This document shows positions 24,249 to 32,883 of a stretch of 64,000 nucleotides of DNA, piece by piece. The notes beneath the pieces are model-generated. The model worked only from the letters and a program-made list of their open reading frames with translations. It made no database searches and was not told the origin of the DNA. Location of the stretch: positions 1 through 64,000 of the forward strand of contig NZ_JALPVL010000015.1 in assembly GCF_023544465.1 (NCBI RefSeq). The letters are read 5' to 3'. Both the position numbers and the translations under genes were made by a program. Source of the DNA: Paractinoplanes maris. GTDB taxonomy: Bacteria; Actinomycetota; Actinomycetes; Mycobacteriales; Micromonosporaceae. How positions within the stretch are numbered: the first letter of the stretch is position 1; each line of letters begins with the position of its first letter.

Positions 24249-25907
24249 GTGACGAGAACCGTGACATTGGTGCTGGTCAGTCCCGACGGCGAGCTGCTGG
24301 GGGAGACCGAGCCGTTCGAGCCGGCGAACCCATGGTGGCAGGACGTCGACGGGTTCGGCCCCGGCCTGCAAGTGCTGCGCCTGCTGGCCAGCGACCGCCC
24401 CGGCCCACCCGGCGGCCACGTCACTTATCTCGCGGAAGTCACCGATGAAGACGCGAGTATCCGGAAAATCGGGCGGCGGGCGCCGGCGGGCCTGATGATC
24501 ACCCCGGAGTCGGCGGGATCGGGAGATCGGCTGCGACCGGCAGGCGTGGGGAACGCGGTGCTATCAGCGGGTTCCGGCAACGCGTTGCCTGCGGCGCGTT
24601 CGGGAGATGCGTTGCCTGCGGCGGGTTCAACAGATGCGTTGTCTGCTACGGGTTCAGGAAGTGGGCTGTCTGCGGCGGGTTCAACAGATGCGTTGCCTGC
24701 TACGGGTTCAGGAAATGCGCTGTCTGCGGCGGGTTCAGGAGATGCGTTGCCTGCTGCGGCTTCGGGAGATGCATTGCCCGCTGTGGGTTCTGGGAACGCG
24801 TTGCCTGCGGTGGGTTCGGGAGATGCGTTGCCTGCGGCCGGTTCGGGGGGCGGGCTCGAGGTGGCGGCGCGGGCTGCCGGGTCGGATGCTTCGGGGTGGG
24901 GCAGCGGGCTGGGTGGTTCGGCGGCGGCCGGTGAGGGCGTCGGGCCACATTCCCGGTACGCCGGGAGTCTGCGCGAGCCGCACCCGAAGCGTGCGCCCTA
25001 TGCCGAGCTGGGTGGGCCCACAGCGTCGATCGCCTGGGCCACGGGGCTGGTGCCGGGCACGACCGCTCACCAACGGCGTACCTGGAATCTGTCGGCCATC
25101 TGGCGGCTGGACGACGAGCAGGGTGACCCGGTGGCCTGGCTCAAACAGGTGCCGCGGTTTTTCGCTCACGAGCCGTATGTCATTCGTGCCATCGCCGGCA
25201 TCGCGCCCGATCTGGTTCCGCGGCTGATCGCGGAAGGCTCGGACGGCCGTATGCTGCTGGCCCACGCGCCGGGTGAGGATCGCTACGGCGCGGGGGCCGA
25301 TTTGTGCGCCGAGATCGCTGCCGCGTTTCATCCGATTCAGGCGCACTTCGCAGCCGATCCTGCTCCGCTGGCACGGATCCCCGATGCTCGGCTGTCGCGC
25401 ACGCTGGATGACTACGTCCGGATCGCCGAGCCCTATTTCGACGGCTTGCCCGGTCTGCGGGAGTTCATCGGCGACCTGCCCGCCCGGTTCGCCGCGATCG
25501 CCGCGTGCGGCCTGCCCGACACGCTGGTCCATGGCGATCTGCACCCGGGCAATGTCCGCACCGATGAGACCGGCAAGCTGACGATCATGGATTGGGGCGA
25601 CTCCGTCCGTGGGCATCCGGCGCTCGACATCCTGCGGCTGACTGACGCCGACACCGGTGGCGGCGAGCGTGGCGGCGGTCTGCCCGGCCGCGACAAGCTG
25701 CTGACCGAGTGGGCCGACCGCTGGCAGCGGACGGTCCCGGGCTCCGACCCGGTGCGAGCCGTCGAGTTGATGCAGCCGGTCGCCCATCTGCGCGGGGCTC
25801 TCATCTACGCCGAGTTCCTCGAGAACATCGAGCCCACCGAATGGCCGTACCACGCCGACGATGTCCCCGCGGGGCTGACCGCCGCCGTGGCCGCCGCCCG
25901 CCCATGA
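24249..25907 (+). CDS. APH-like phosphotransferase with a 13-copy nonapeptide insertion
   Basis: A 552-residue protein. The N-terminal domain (1-88, TVTLVLVSPDGELLGETEPF, HVTYLAEV) and the C-terminal kinase-like domain (about 230-552) resemble a conserved actinobacterial phosphotransferase family. The catalytic loop is VHGDLHPGNV and the metal Asp is in TIMDWGDS. Between the domains, residues 89-205 consist of 13 nine-residue repeats with consensus AGSGDALPA. Homologues, as I remember them, join the two domains directly. The substrate is unknown; it may be a small alcohol or sugar and not a drug. The start is GTG at 24249. It overlaps the next gene by 4 bp (ATGA). Confidence 0.8.
   Translation: MTRTVTLVLVSPDGELLGETEPFEPANPWWQDVDGFGPGLQVLRLLASDRPGPPGGHVTYLAEVTDEDASIRKIGRRAPAGLMITPESAGSGDRLRPAGVGNAVLSAGSGNALPAARSGDALPAAGSTDALSATGSGSGLSAAGSTDALPATGSGNALSAAGSGDALPAAASGDALPAVGSGNALPAVGSGDALPAAGSGGGLEVAARAAGSDASGWGSGLGGSAAAGEGVGPHSRYAGSLREPHPKRAPYAELGGPTASIAWATGLVPGTTAHQRRTWNLSAIWRLDDEQGDPVAWLKQVPRFFAHEPYVIRAIAGIAPDLVPRLIAEGSDGRMLLAHAPGEDRYGAGADLCAEIAAAFHPIQAHFAADPAPLARIPDARLSRTLDDYVRIAEPYFDGLPGLREFIGDLPARFAAIAACGLPDTLVHGDLHPGNVRTDETGKLTIMDWGDSVRGHPALDILRLTDADTGGGERGGGLPGRDKLLTEWADRWQRTVPGSDPVRAVELMQPVAHLRGALIYAEFLENIEPTEWPYHADDVPAGLTAAVAAARP
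24513..24863 (+). repeat. 27-bp tandem array, 13 in-frame units
   Basis: Thirteen consecutive 27-bp units (351 bp) each encode nine residues of the form [ATV]-G-S-G-[DN]-A-L-P-A. The first, sixth and last units are the most divergent, while the central ones are near-identical, consistent with recent expansion by slippage or unequal recombination. The array lies between two folded domains and would form a flexible low-complexity linker. Confidence 0.95.
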
Positions 25908-26956
25908 GGACGCCACTGCAGGGTGGCCTGCCGCCCGCGGGGGCGGTGGCCGGCCCGGTGGTGGAGATCGCCTGTGATGAGTCCGGTTTCTCCGGCACCA
26001 ACCTGCTCGACCCGGCCAGCCCGATGATCACGCATGCGAGCGTCGACCTGAGCACGGAGGAAGCCGGCCGGCTGATCGCGGAGCTCCGGTCCACCCGGTT
26101 CTCGGCCCACGAGCTGAAGTCCGGCCCATTCCTGCGGGGCCCCCGGGCGGCCGAGGCACTGGAGTACTTCCTGGTCGCCCTGCGCGGCCGAGCTCTCGTT
26201 CATCTGGTCGACAAGGAGTTCTTCCTGGTCACCCGGATTGTCGACCTGCTGCTGGCCGAGCCGTCCTACGCGGCCGGCACCCGTTTGACCCGCGATCAAC
26301 GGCCGGCCGCCCTCGCTCTCTATCGGGCCGGCCGCACCACCGGCTCCGAGTGGACTGGTTTTCTCACCGCCTTCATCGACCTGCTCCGCACCAAACGCCG
26401 GCAGCCGCCCGAGCAAGCCGTGGCCCGCTTCCTCCAAGCCAGGAATGCGCTGAGCGAGCTAGCCGACAACACCGTGAGCGATCGGGCCGGCAACGCCGTG
26501 AGCGATCGGGCCGGCAACGCGCTGAGCGATGGGACCGGCAACGCGCTGAGCGATCAGTCCCGCTTCGCGATGGACAAACTGGACAAAGTGGATGCGGCTG
26601 AGGTCTTCGAGCTGGTGAGGCGGCTCGACAGCGATGACCCGGTCGTTCCGCCGCCGCTGGAACCGCTGCTGCCCGCGCTGGCCGAGACGGTTCTGACCTG
26701 GAGTGGCGCCCGCCGCCGGGTTCTGGTGACGCACGACGAGCAGAGCGCCCTCACCGCCGACCGCCTGACCCGTCTCCAGCAGGCGCTCGCCGTCGACGGG
26801 GTGTCGCCCCTGGCCGGCCTGATCATGGTCGACTCGCGTGACGACCCCCGCGTTCAACTGGCCGACCTGCTCGCCGGGGTGGCCCGCCGGCTGCCGGACA
26901 GTGTCGGACTTCGTCCCCTCACCTCGCGGACCTCGCTGATCCCGGCTCTATGGTGA
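25904..26956 (+). CDS. DUF3800-like protein with an octapeptide repeat
   Basis: A 350-residue protein beginning with VVEIACDESGFSGTN, the Asp-Glu-Ser-Gly pattern seen at the start of DUF3800-type RNase-H-like proteins, and ending with MVDSRDDPRVQLADLLAGVARR, also typical. The C-terminal segment VLVTHDEQSAL adds acidic residues. A nuclease-like fold is plausible but activity is unproven. Residues about 181-218 consist of an eight-residue repeat. It is coupled to the kinase gene (ATGA) and to the methyltransferase gene downstream (7-bp overlap). Confidence 0.6.
   Translation: MRTPLQGGLPPAGAVAGPVVEIACDESGFSGTNLLDPASPMITHASVDLSTEEAGRLIAELRSTRFSAHELKSGPFLRGPRAAEALEYFLVALRGRALVHLVDKEFFLVTRIVDLLLAEPSYAAGTRLTRDQRPAALALYRAGRTTGSEWTGFLTAFIDLLRTKRRQPPEQAVARFLQARNALSELADNTVSDRAGNAVSDRAGNALSDGTGNALSDQSRFAMDKLDKVDAAEVFELVRRLDSDDPVVPPPLEPLLPALAETVLTWSGARRRVLVTHDEQSALTADRLTRLQQALAVDGVSPLAGLIMVDSRDDPRVQLADLLAGVARRLPDSVGLRPLTSRTSLIPALW
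26444..26557 (+). repeat. 24-bp tandem array, about 4.75 in-frame units
   Basis: Units at 26444, 26468, 26492, 26516 and a partial one at 26540 encode NALSELAD, NTVSDRAG, NAVSDRAG, NALSDGTG and NALSDQ. The first unit looks like the ancestral helix segment from which the others expanded. Confidence 0.9.
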
Positions 26957-28047
26957 TAGGGGTGGGCCCCCGGGAGGCGTTTCTCGAGCGGATCCGGCAC
27001 GGAGGCCTGGTCCTCTCGCCGGAGCTGGCCGCCGCCTTCGCCGAGGTGCCGCGCGAGGTCTTCGTGCCCGACGGTTTCCAGCGGCGCGACGGCACCTGGG
27101 CCAAGCCGGCCGACCCCGACTTCCTCGATCTGGTCTACGACGACGACGTGCTCATCACCAAGGTGGACGGCCGCACGCCGGTCAGCTCGTCGAGCCAGCC
27201 TTCGCTCATGGCCCTGATGATCGAGGCGCTTGACGTGCGTCCGGGGCTGACGGTTCTCGAGATCGGCGCCGGCACCGGCTACAACGCCGCCCTTCTGGCC
27301 CGGCTAGGGGCGACCGTGATCAGCGTGGACGTCCAGGAGGACGTGGCCGACCGGGCGCGCTTCGCGCTGGCCCGGGCCGGTGTCGAGGGGGTCCGGGTGG
27401 TGCACGGCGACGGCTACGAGGGTCCGGGCGTACGGGTGGATCGGGTCATCGTCACGGTCGGCGTGGCCGGCGTCTCGCCGCGGTGGCTCGAGCAGCTCGG
27501 CGACGTCCCGGGCGGTGTGCTGGTCGCCCCGGTCGAGCACGCCGGCACCCACCCGGTCCTGCGCATCACCCCGGATCTGCGGGCCCGGGTCGTCACCGCC
27601 TCCGGTTTCATGACCGCGGCCGGGCCGCTCACCGCCGCCCACCAGTTCCCCGCGCCGGCCCCGCCCCGCACGTTGCGCAAACTGGTCCCGTACGCCGGAA
27701 GCCGCTTCAACCCCCCGCTGGAACCGCTCGCCTACCGCGATCTCTGGTATGCGGCCGGGGTGTGGCACCGCCGTGCCACCTATGCGGCCGTGCCGCGCCG
27801 GGAGCAGAACGCGCTCATGCTGCTCGACGAGAAGCGCACCGGGGGCGCCTTCGTCCTGCCCGACGGCAGCGTGCTGGCCGGCGGCGACGAGGCCGACCGC
27901 TATGCCGCCGACGCGACCAGGATCATCGACCGCTGGCTCGAGGCGGCCCGCCCGCCGATGCAGGCGTGGCGGATCACCTTGGAACCGGGCGGCGACCCGG
28001 ACGCGCCGATCCTCCTGCCGGCGAGCTGGTCGCTCACCAGCGGTTAG
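26950..28047 (+). CDS. Protein-L-isoaspartate O-methyltransferase-like protein
   Basis: A 365-residue SAM-dependent methyltransferase. The N-terminal half has the PCMT pattern: VPREVFVPDGF, the TPVSSSSQPSLMALM substrate loop, VLEIGAGTGYNAALLARLG (SAM site, about 98-116) and SVDVQEDVADRAR. The remaining 150 residues are an extra C-terminal domain without a known motif. Family enzymes repair isoaspartyl residues, but long actinobacterial versions also methylate peptides. The start at 26950 overlaps the previous gene. The 3' end overlaps the convergent phospholipase gene by 14 bp. Confidence 0.82.
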   Translation: MVIGVGPREAFLERIRHGGLVLSPELAAAFAEVPREVFVPDGFQRRDGTWAKPADPDFLDLVYDDDVLITKVDGRTPVSSSSQPSLMALMIEALDVRPGLTVLEIGAGTGYNAALLARLGATVISVDVQEDVADRARFALARAGVEGVRVVHGDGYEGPGVRVDRVIVTVGVAGVSPRWLEQLGDVPGGVLVAPVEHAGTHPVLRITPDLRARVVTASGFMTAAGPLTAAHQFPAPAPPRTLRKLVPYAGSRFNPPLEPLAYRDLWYAAGVWHRRATYAAVPRREQNALMLLDEKRTGGAFVLPDGSVLAGGDEADRYAADATRIIDRWLEAARPPMQAWRITLEPGGDPDAPILLPASWSLTSG

Positions 28048-29608
28048 CCCACCTGTCCCGCCACGACCGCCCGTCCGGGTCGTAGGCCAGCCGGTAGGCC
28101 GGTGTCGCCCACAGACTCTGATACCAGGGCAGTTTCTCGGTCTGGTGCGGCGTCAACCGGCCCGGCGGGCGGGGACCGGTCCGGCCGGCGTCGTGCCAGG
28201 CCTTCAGCTTCTCGGCGGCGGCGGTCATTTCCCGTACGGCGTCGGCCGGATCAACCACCGGCAGATCGTCCCGGTCGAGATGCTCGCGCGTCAGCGCGAG
28301 CCGCAGCTCACGCGGGAATTCGCGGGCGCCGTCACCCAGCCCGGCCGGGTCGCGCGGCTCCCGCTCGTCGCGCGTGTCGTCGAGGATCGCGTTGGACAGC
28401 TCGCTGTCGTGGGTCCACGAGCGACGGTTGAAGTTGTCGCTGCCCACGCTGCACCAAACATCGTCGACCACGCACACCTTGGCGTGCACGTAGATCGGCG
28501 TGCCGACCTCGTTCTCGAGGTCGAAGACGTGCACCCGGTCGGGCGCGGCCATCGTGCAGAGCGAGATCGCCTTCTCCCGGCCGATCTGGTTGGGCGGCAG
28601 CGCGAACCGGCCGTCGACGTCGGGGTAGCGGGGCACCACGGCGATGAGGTGCAGGTCGGGGTTGGCCCGCAGCGCGTCGGCGAAGAGCCGGGCCACCTCG
28701 GTCGACCACAGATATTGGTCTTCCAGATAGATCAGCCGCCGGGCCCGTTTGATGGCTTTTGTGTAGCCGCGGGCCACGGTCTGCTCACCGTTGCGCGCGA
28801 AGTCGTACTGCGGCCGCATCGCCGGATAGGTGCGCAGCGTCTGCACGGCCAGCGGCCCGCGCTCGGGCGGGTCGGGCGGCTGCGGCGGCAGGCGATCGGC
28901 GCTCATGTCGGCGTGCTTGAGCTTGTCGACCACGGTGGAGATCGGTCCGTGCTGGTCGAGGTCGTCCGGCTCGTTCCACCGCTCGCGGAAGGTGAGGTCG
29001 AGCACCCCCACGACCGGCCCGCGCAGTTCAAGCTGCACGTCGTGCCAGGGCGGGTTCGGCCCGTAGGCCTTGGACATGTCCACCGCCTGCGGGTCGCCCA
29101 GGTGGCGCTCGTCGTCGCGGCGGCTGTGACACAGGTCGATGCCGCCGGCGTAGGCGACGTCGAGCTCGGGGCGGCCCGGGTGCCGCAGCACGACGAGCTT
29201 CTGGTGGTGCGAGCCGCCGCGGCGGACGCGCTGGTCGAGCAGCACCTCGCCACCGGCCGCCCGGATGTCGTCACTGAGCGTGCGGTTCTCTTCCTCGCTG
29301 TACGCGAGTTTGTCGAGATGGGAACGCCAGAGCAGGCCCTTGACGACGACGCCGCGCTTGGCCGCCGCCGAGAACAGCTCGGCGATGGTCGGACCGTCGT
29401 CGCGCATCCGCTCGTCGGGATCGCCTCGCCAGTCGGTGAAGAAGAGATGGTCACCCTCGCGGAGACTTTCCACCTCGGTCACCAAACGGTCAAAATATGT
29501 TTTGCCATGAATTAGTGGCTGGACCGCGTTTCCGGTCGACCAGGTGGGTATGGAGGAGTCCGGGTTGCCACGCTCCTCCTCAGTGAGGAACCAGTCCGGC
29601 AGAGGCAC
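28034..29608 (-). CDS. Phospholipase D-family protein
   Basis: A 524-residue protein with two PLD half-domains. The second HKD motif is complete (VHAKVCVVDD, then SVGSDNFNRRSW). The first reads SHHQKLVVLRH and has Arg where HxKx4D expects Asp. Other typical segments are HLFFTDWRGDPDE, YAGGIDLCHSRRDD and YLEDQYLWSTEVARLFADAL. There is no signal peptide, so it is likely cytosolic or peripheral. Homologues hydrolyse phospholipids or transfer phosphatidyl groups. Its promoter region faces the small gene at 29688. Confidence 0.92.
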   Translation of the reverse strand: MPLPDWFLTEEERGNPDSSIPTWSTGNAVQPLIHGKTYFDRLVTEVESLREGDHLFFTDWRGDPDERMRDDGPTIAELFSAAAKRGVVVKGLLWRSHLDKLAYSEEENRTLSDDIRAAGGEVLLDQRVRRGGSHHQKLVVLRHPGRPELDVAYAGGIDLCHSRRDDERHLGDPQAVDMSKAYGPNPPWHDVQLELRGPVVGVLDLTFRERWNEPDDLDQHGPISTVVDKLKHADMSADRLPPQPPDPPERGPLAVQTLRTYPAMRPQYDFARNGEQTVARGYTKAIKRARRLIYLEDQYLWSTEVARLFADALRANPDLHLIAVVPRYPDVDGRFALPPNQIGREKAISLCTMAAPDRVHVFDLENEVGTPIYVHAKVCVVDDVWCSVGSDNFNRRSWTHDSELSNAILDDTRDEREPRDPAGLGDGAREFPRELRLALTREHLDRDDLPVVDPADAVREMTAAAEKLKAWHDAGRTGPRPPGRLTPHQTEKLPWYQSLWATPAYRLAYDPDGRSWRDRWANRW

Positions 29609-29687
29609 GCCCCGAATGTTAGACCCCAGCCGGGCGCGCGCACGTCGACGTGCGGAGCGCCGACACCGTTTCCGAAGGGATCAGCCC

Positions 29688-29816
29688 ATGAGCGCCGAGC
29701 CGATCGCCGAAGCCGTCACCCCTGCTGACACTGCCGCTGCCGCTGAGAAGGGCCTTCTCATCGCGATGCTGCTGCTCGTCCTGATGGGCGTCGGGGCCAT
29801 GCTGTTCATGATCTAG
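29688..29816 (+). CDS. 42-residue single-helix membrane protein
   Basis: A small ORF starting ATG at 29688 with AAGGGA eight bases upstream. It encodes an Ala/Glu-rich head (MSAEPIAEAV) and one strongly hydrophobic helix (about 22-42) ending at the stop. This is typical of a small membrane protein or peptide regulator. Not recognised. It is convergent with the methyltransferase gene with a 1-bp gap. Confidence 0.5.
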   Translation: MSAEPIAEAVTPADTAAAAEKGLLIAMLLLVLMGVGAMLFMI

Positions 29817-29817
29817 A

Positions 29818-30483
29818 TCACGCTTTCGTGGCGCGGAAGGCCAGGGTGGTCGGCGTCGGGCCGCCGCCCTCGGCGAAACCCGTGAGCGTCAAGCCGGCAT
29901 CGAGCACGGCCTGCAGCAGCACCGGCAGGGGAAAATGCGACGCACCGACCCGGTTGCGCACCCCCTGGGTCGTCCAGGAGTCCTTCGTCCAGTGACCGTC
30001 GAGATAGCCCGGCCTGATGACCACCGCCCGGGGGTCGCTGCGATCGGCGAAGCCGCCGCAGAAGGCCGGATGCACTCCTACGTGGACAAATGTGCCGTCC
30101 GGCCGCAGCACACGCCCGATCTCGCGCAGCACCTGCGGGTAGCCGGGCATGTCGGTGTGCACCATCATCGCCACCACCGCCGGCACGGACGCGTCGCGCA
30201 CGGGCAGCCGGGTCGCGTCGGCCCGCACGATCGGCAGGCGTTGTTTCGCGTACGCCAGCATGCCCGCCGACAGGTCGGCGCCCACCGGTGACCAGCCGAG
30301 CTCGCGCAACTGAGCCGCGTGCACGCCGGTGCCACAGCCGACCTCCAGGCAGAGGCCCTGGCCCGGGCCCAGGAGCTCGGCCAGCTGACGCCGGATGCCG
30401 ATCGGATCGCCCGCCCCGGTGGTGGGCAGGAAGTCGTGCTCGTACCAGTCGGCGATCTCGTCGTACGCCGCCACCGGAGTCAT
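29818..30483 (-). CDS. Class I SAM-dependent methyltransferase
   Basis: A 221-residue Rossmann methyltransferase: CLEVGCGTGVHAAQL (motif I, about 45-59), VGADLSAGMLAYA (motif II), RADATRLPVRDASV, and HTDMPGYPQVLREIGRVLRPDG (motif III). Substrate unknown; the small size and domain order are those of UbiE/Coq5-like methyltransferases. It starts one base after the stop of the aminopeptidase gene and is probably co-transcribed with it. Confidence 0.88.
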   Translation of the reverse strand: MTPVAAYDEIADWYEHDFLPTTGAGDPIGIRRQLAELLGPGQGLCLEVGCGTGVHAAQLRELGWSPVGADLSAGMLAYAKQRLPIVRADATRLPVRDASVPAVVAMMVHTDMPGYPQVLREIGRVLRPDGTFVHVGVHPAFCGGFADRSDPRAVVIRPGYLDGHWTKDSWTTQGVRNRVGASHFPLPVLLQAVLDAGLTLTGFAEGGGPTPTTLAFRATKA

Positions 30484-30484
30484 C

Positions 30485-31681
30485 TCACAGCACCCATTCG
30501 TCGTCGCGGATGATGTCGACGGTGCCCCGCGGCCCCCGGCCGGTGACCGTGATGCCCTCGCCGCCGACCACCACGTCGGTGTGCACGCTCGACATGTTCA
30601 GGCCCAGGCCGGCCCGCTGCTGCTCGGTCATCGCTGTGCCCCCGGCCACCGCGAACGGGAAGCTCTGCCCCCAGGCCACATGACAGGCCGCGTTCTCGTC
30701 GAAGAGCATGTTGTGGAAGACGACACCGGTGCGGGCGATCCGGCTGTCCTTGTCGACCAGCGCCACCTCGCCCAGGTGCCGGGCGCCCTCGTCGGCCTCC
30801 AGATGGGCCCGCACGACCTCGGCCCCCTCGTCGGCCGTCACCTCGGTGATGCGCCCCCCGGCGAGGGTGACCCGCAGCCCGGTCACGACCTGGCCGCTGA
30901 TCACGACCGGCCGGGTCACCCGCAGCACGCCGTCCGCGCGGTTGCGGTCGGGGCTGGTGAACACCTCCTCGGTCGGGATGTTGGGCAGATAGGGAATGCC
31001 GGCGTCGTCGATCAGGCCGCCACCGGTCCAGCGGCTGCCCGGCACCAGGCCCACGGTGAGGTCGGTGCCGTCGCCGGCATACCGCAGCTCGCTCAGCTCC
31101 AGCGCGTCCAGCCGCCGCCCCCGCTCGGCCAGCACCTCGGCCCGGCCCTGCCAGGCGGCCACCGGGTCGTCCGAGTCGAGCCGCATCGCGGTGCCCACGG
31201 CCTGCCACAGCCGGTCGACGTCGGGCTCGCCGAACACCTCGCGGGCCCAGCCCGGATTGGGCGCCCCGACCACGGTCCAGCGCGAGCGGCCGAACAGCGC
31301 GCGGCGCATGGCCTGGGTCTCCTCGGTCGGGTTCGCCGCGACCTTGGCCGGGTCGAGCCCGTCGAACAGGTGCGGGTCGGCCTCGCCGAGCAGCCGGATC
31401 CAGGCGGCACCGGCCTGGCTGAGCTCGGCTGTCCGGGTCAGGGCCCAGGGCCGTACGGCGGAAAGACGCTCCACGGTCGAGTGCCTCACCGCCGAACGGC
31501 GCATCGGGCCATCGCTCCAGATCGGCTCGACCCAGGCCGCCCCGGCCGCATAAGCCGCCTCGGTCACCGCCCGGGCGATCTCGAGATGAGCCGTGTCGGT
31601 GTGCAGGACAACGCCCTGACCGGGCTGAACGTTGATGCCGCCACGCACGACGAGGTCTGCGAATCGCTCGATCAGCGCCAT
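30485..31681 (-). CDS. M29-family metallo-aminopeptidase
   Basis: A 398-residue aminopeptidase of the AmpS/AmpT/thermophilic aminopeptidase family. Recognisable segments are NVQPGQGVVLHTDTAH, GTDLTVGLVPGSRW, NIPTEEVFTSPDRNRADG (with a metal-ligand Glu), ADEGARHLGEVALVD, and HNMLFDENAACHVAWGQSFPFAV followed by SSVHTDVVVGG. All metal-site regions appear intact. The ATG at 31681 is the natural start. First gene of a two-gene transcript with the methyltransferase. Confidence 0.93.
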   Translation of the reverse strand: MALIERFADLVVRGGINVQPGQGVVLHTDTAHLEIARAVTEAAYAAGAAWVEPIWSDGPMRRSAVRHSTVERLSAVRPWALTRTAELSQAGAAWIRLLGEADPHLFDGLDPAKVAANPTEETQAMRRALFGRSRWTVVGAPNPGWAREVFGEPDVDRLWQAVGTAMRLDSDDPVAAWQGRAEVLAERGRRLDALELSELRYAGDGTDLTVGLVPGSRWTGGGLIDDAGIPYLPNIPTEEVFTSPDRNRADGVLRVTRPVVISGQVVTGLRVTLAGGRITEVTADEGAEVVRAHLEADEGARHLGEVALVDKDSRIARTGVVFHNMLFDENAACHVAWGQSFPFAVAGGTAMTEQQRAGLGLNMSSVHTDVVVGGEGITVTGRGPRGTVDIIRDDEWVL

Positions 31682-31781
31682 GCGGTGCAGAGTAGAACAA
31701 AGGGCGCGCCCGGGCAGCCCTGCTCCCAAGTGAGACTCAGATCAACAGCCACGGATGCGCAAGTAGCAGTAAATTGTCGAC

Positions 31782-32783
31782 GTGGCGACTAAAACCGTTC
31801 TGACCAGCGCAGACCTTGAAGAGATCCGGCAGTCCGCCCTGGGCGCGGCCAACCCGCTCGGCGTCGCGGCCGAGGTGGCCGACGCCGTGGAGGCCGGCCG
31901 TCTGGAAGATCCGGAGGACGCCGGCCAGGCCCTGACCCTCGCCGCCGAGATCGCGGAGAGCCGCTCGAAGCTCGACGCCGCGCTCCGCTACGCCGACCGG
32001 GCCATCGAGGCGTACGGCGACCGCGACGACAGCCAGGTCGCGACCACCCGCGCCGTGCGCGCCCGCATCCTGTTCCGGGCCGGCCGTGACGACGAGGCGC
32101 TGGCCGAGATCGAGGCCCTGCGCCCGCAGCTGACCGAGTACCCCGACGCGGCCGCGTTCATCACCGCCGCCCTCGTCGTCGGCAAGCGCTCGCGGCAGGC
32201 CGAGGAGTGGCTGACCGAGGCGGTGAAGCTCGCGTTCGCCGAGCGCGCCGCGGCCGACCAGTCGTCCGAGCCGGCCAGCGCCGACGACGCCGGCACCCTG
32301 TTCTTCCTGCTCCAGCAGCGCCACCGCCTGCGTCACGCGCTGGGCCTGCAGCACGACCACAACGACAACCTGGCCGAGCGCCTCGAGACCCGGCTGGCCA
32401 ACGCGGGCTCCGCCCCGGCCGCCGTCGCGGCGGACACCGGCCTCGTCTTCTTTCCGCAGCCCGAGTTCGACAGCCTGCTCAAGCAGTGGCCGGCGCTCGC
32501 CGAGCAGTACGGTGCCGACTGGGACGAGCACCGGGCCCGCCTCGAGAAGGAACTGGTCCGCCTGACCGCCACCGGCCGCGCCGGCCTGACCGTCTACCCC
32601 GGTTCGGTCGACGGCCTGAGCCAGCAAGGCGACCCGGCCGAGGCCGCGACCCGCACGGCGTACGCCAACCAGCTCGCCGCCGCCCCCGGCCAGATCCCCT
32701 GGCCCCCGGAGCGTAACGCCGCCTGCTGGTGCGGTTCCGGCCTCAAATACAAGAAGGACTGCCTGCCCCGCTCGCGCGCCTGA
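31782..32783 (+). CDS. TPR-like SEC-C motif protein
   Basis: A 333-residue protein. The first half is helical with TPR-like repeats (LDAALRYADRAIEAYGDRDD, RILFRAGRDDEALAEIEAL). The C-terminus is a zinc-binding SEC-C motif, CWCGSGLKYKKDC. SEC-C tails occur on SecA and on many uncharacterised proteins, where they mediate metal and protein binding. A TAAATT hexamer at 31770-31775 ends 6 nt before the GTG and no ribosome site is visible, so the mRNA is probably leaderless. A strong hairpin terminator follows. Confidence 0.87.
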   Translation: MATKTVLTSADLEEIRQSALGAANPLGVAAEVADAVEAGRLEDPEDAGQALTLAAEIAESRSKLDAALRYADRAIEAYGDRDDSQVATTRAVRARILFRAGRDDEALAEIEALRPQLTEYPDAAAFITAALVVGKRSRQAEEWLTEAVKLAFAERAAADQSSEPASADDAGTLFFLLQQRHRLRHALGLQHDHNDNLAERLETRLANAGSAPAAVAADTGLVFFPQPEFDSLLKQWPALAEQYGADWDEHRARLEKELVRLTATGRAGLTVYPGSVDGLSQQGDPAEAATRTAYANQLAAAPGQIPWPPERNAACWCGSGLKYKKDCLPRSRA

Positions 32784-32794
32784 TCCGCGGCCGA

Positions 32795-32825
32795 GGCCCC
32801 GCCCGGTTGTCCGGGCGGGGCCTTT
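32795..32825 (+). terminator. Rho-independent-type terminator after SEC-C gene
   Basis: A perfect 12-bp GC-rich stem (32795-32806 with 32811-32822) with loop TTGT is followed by a short T tract. Confidence 0.85.
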
Positions 32826-32883
32826 CGCTGCCGCGGATTAGACTGCGCGGCGACTGGCGAACCGGCAACCGATAGGGGCCCAC

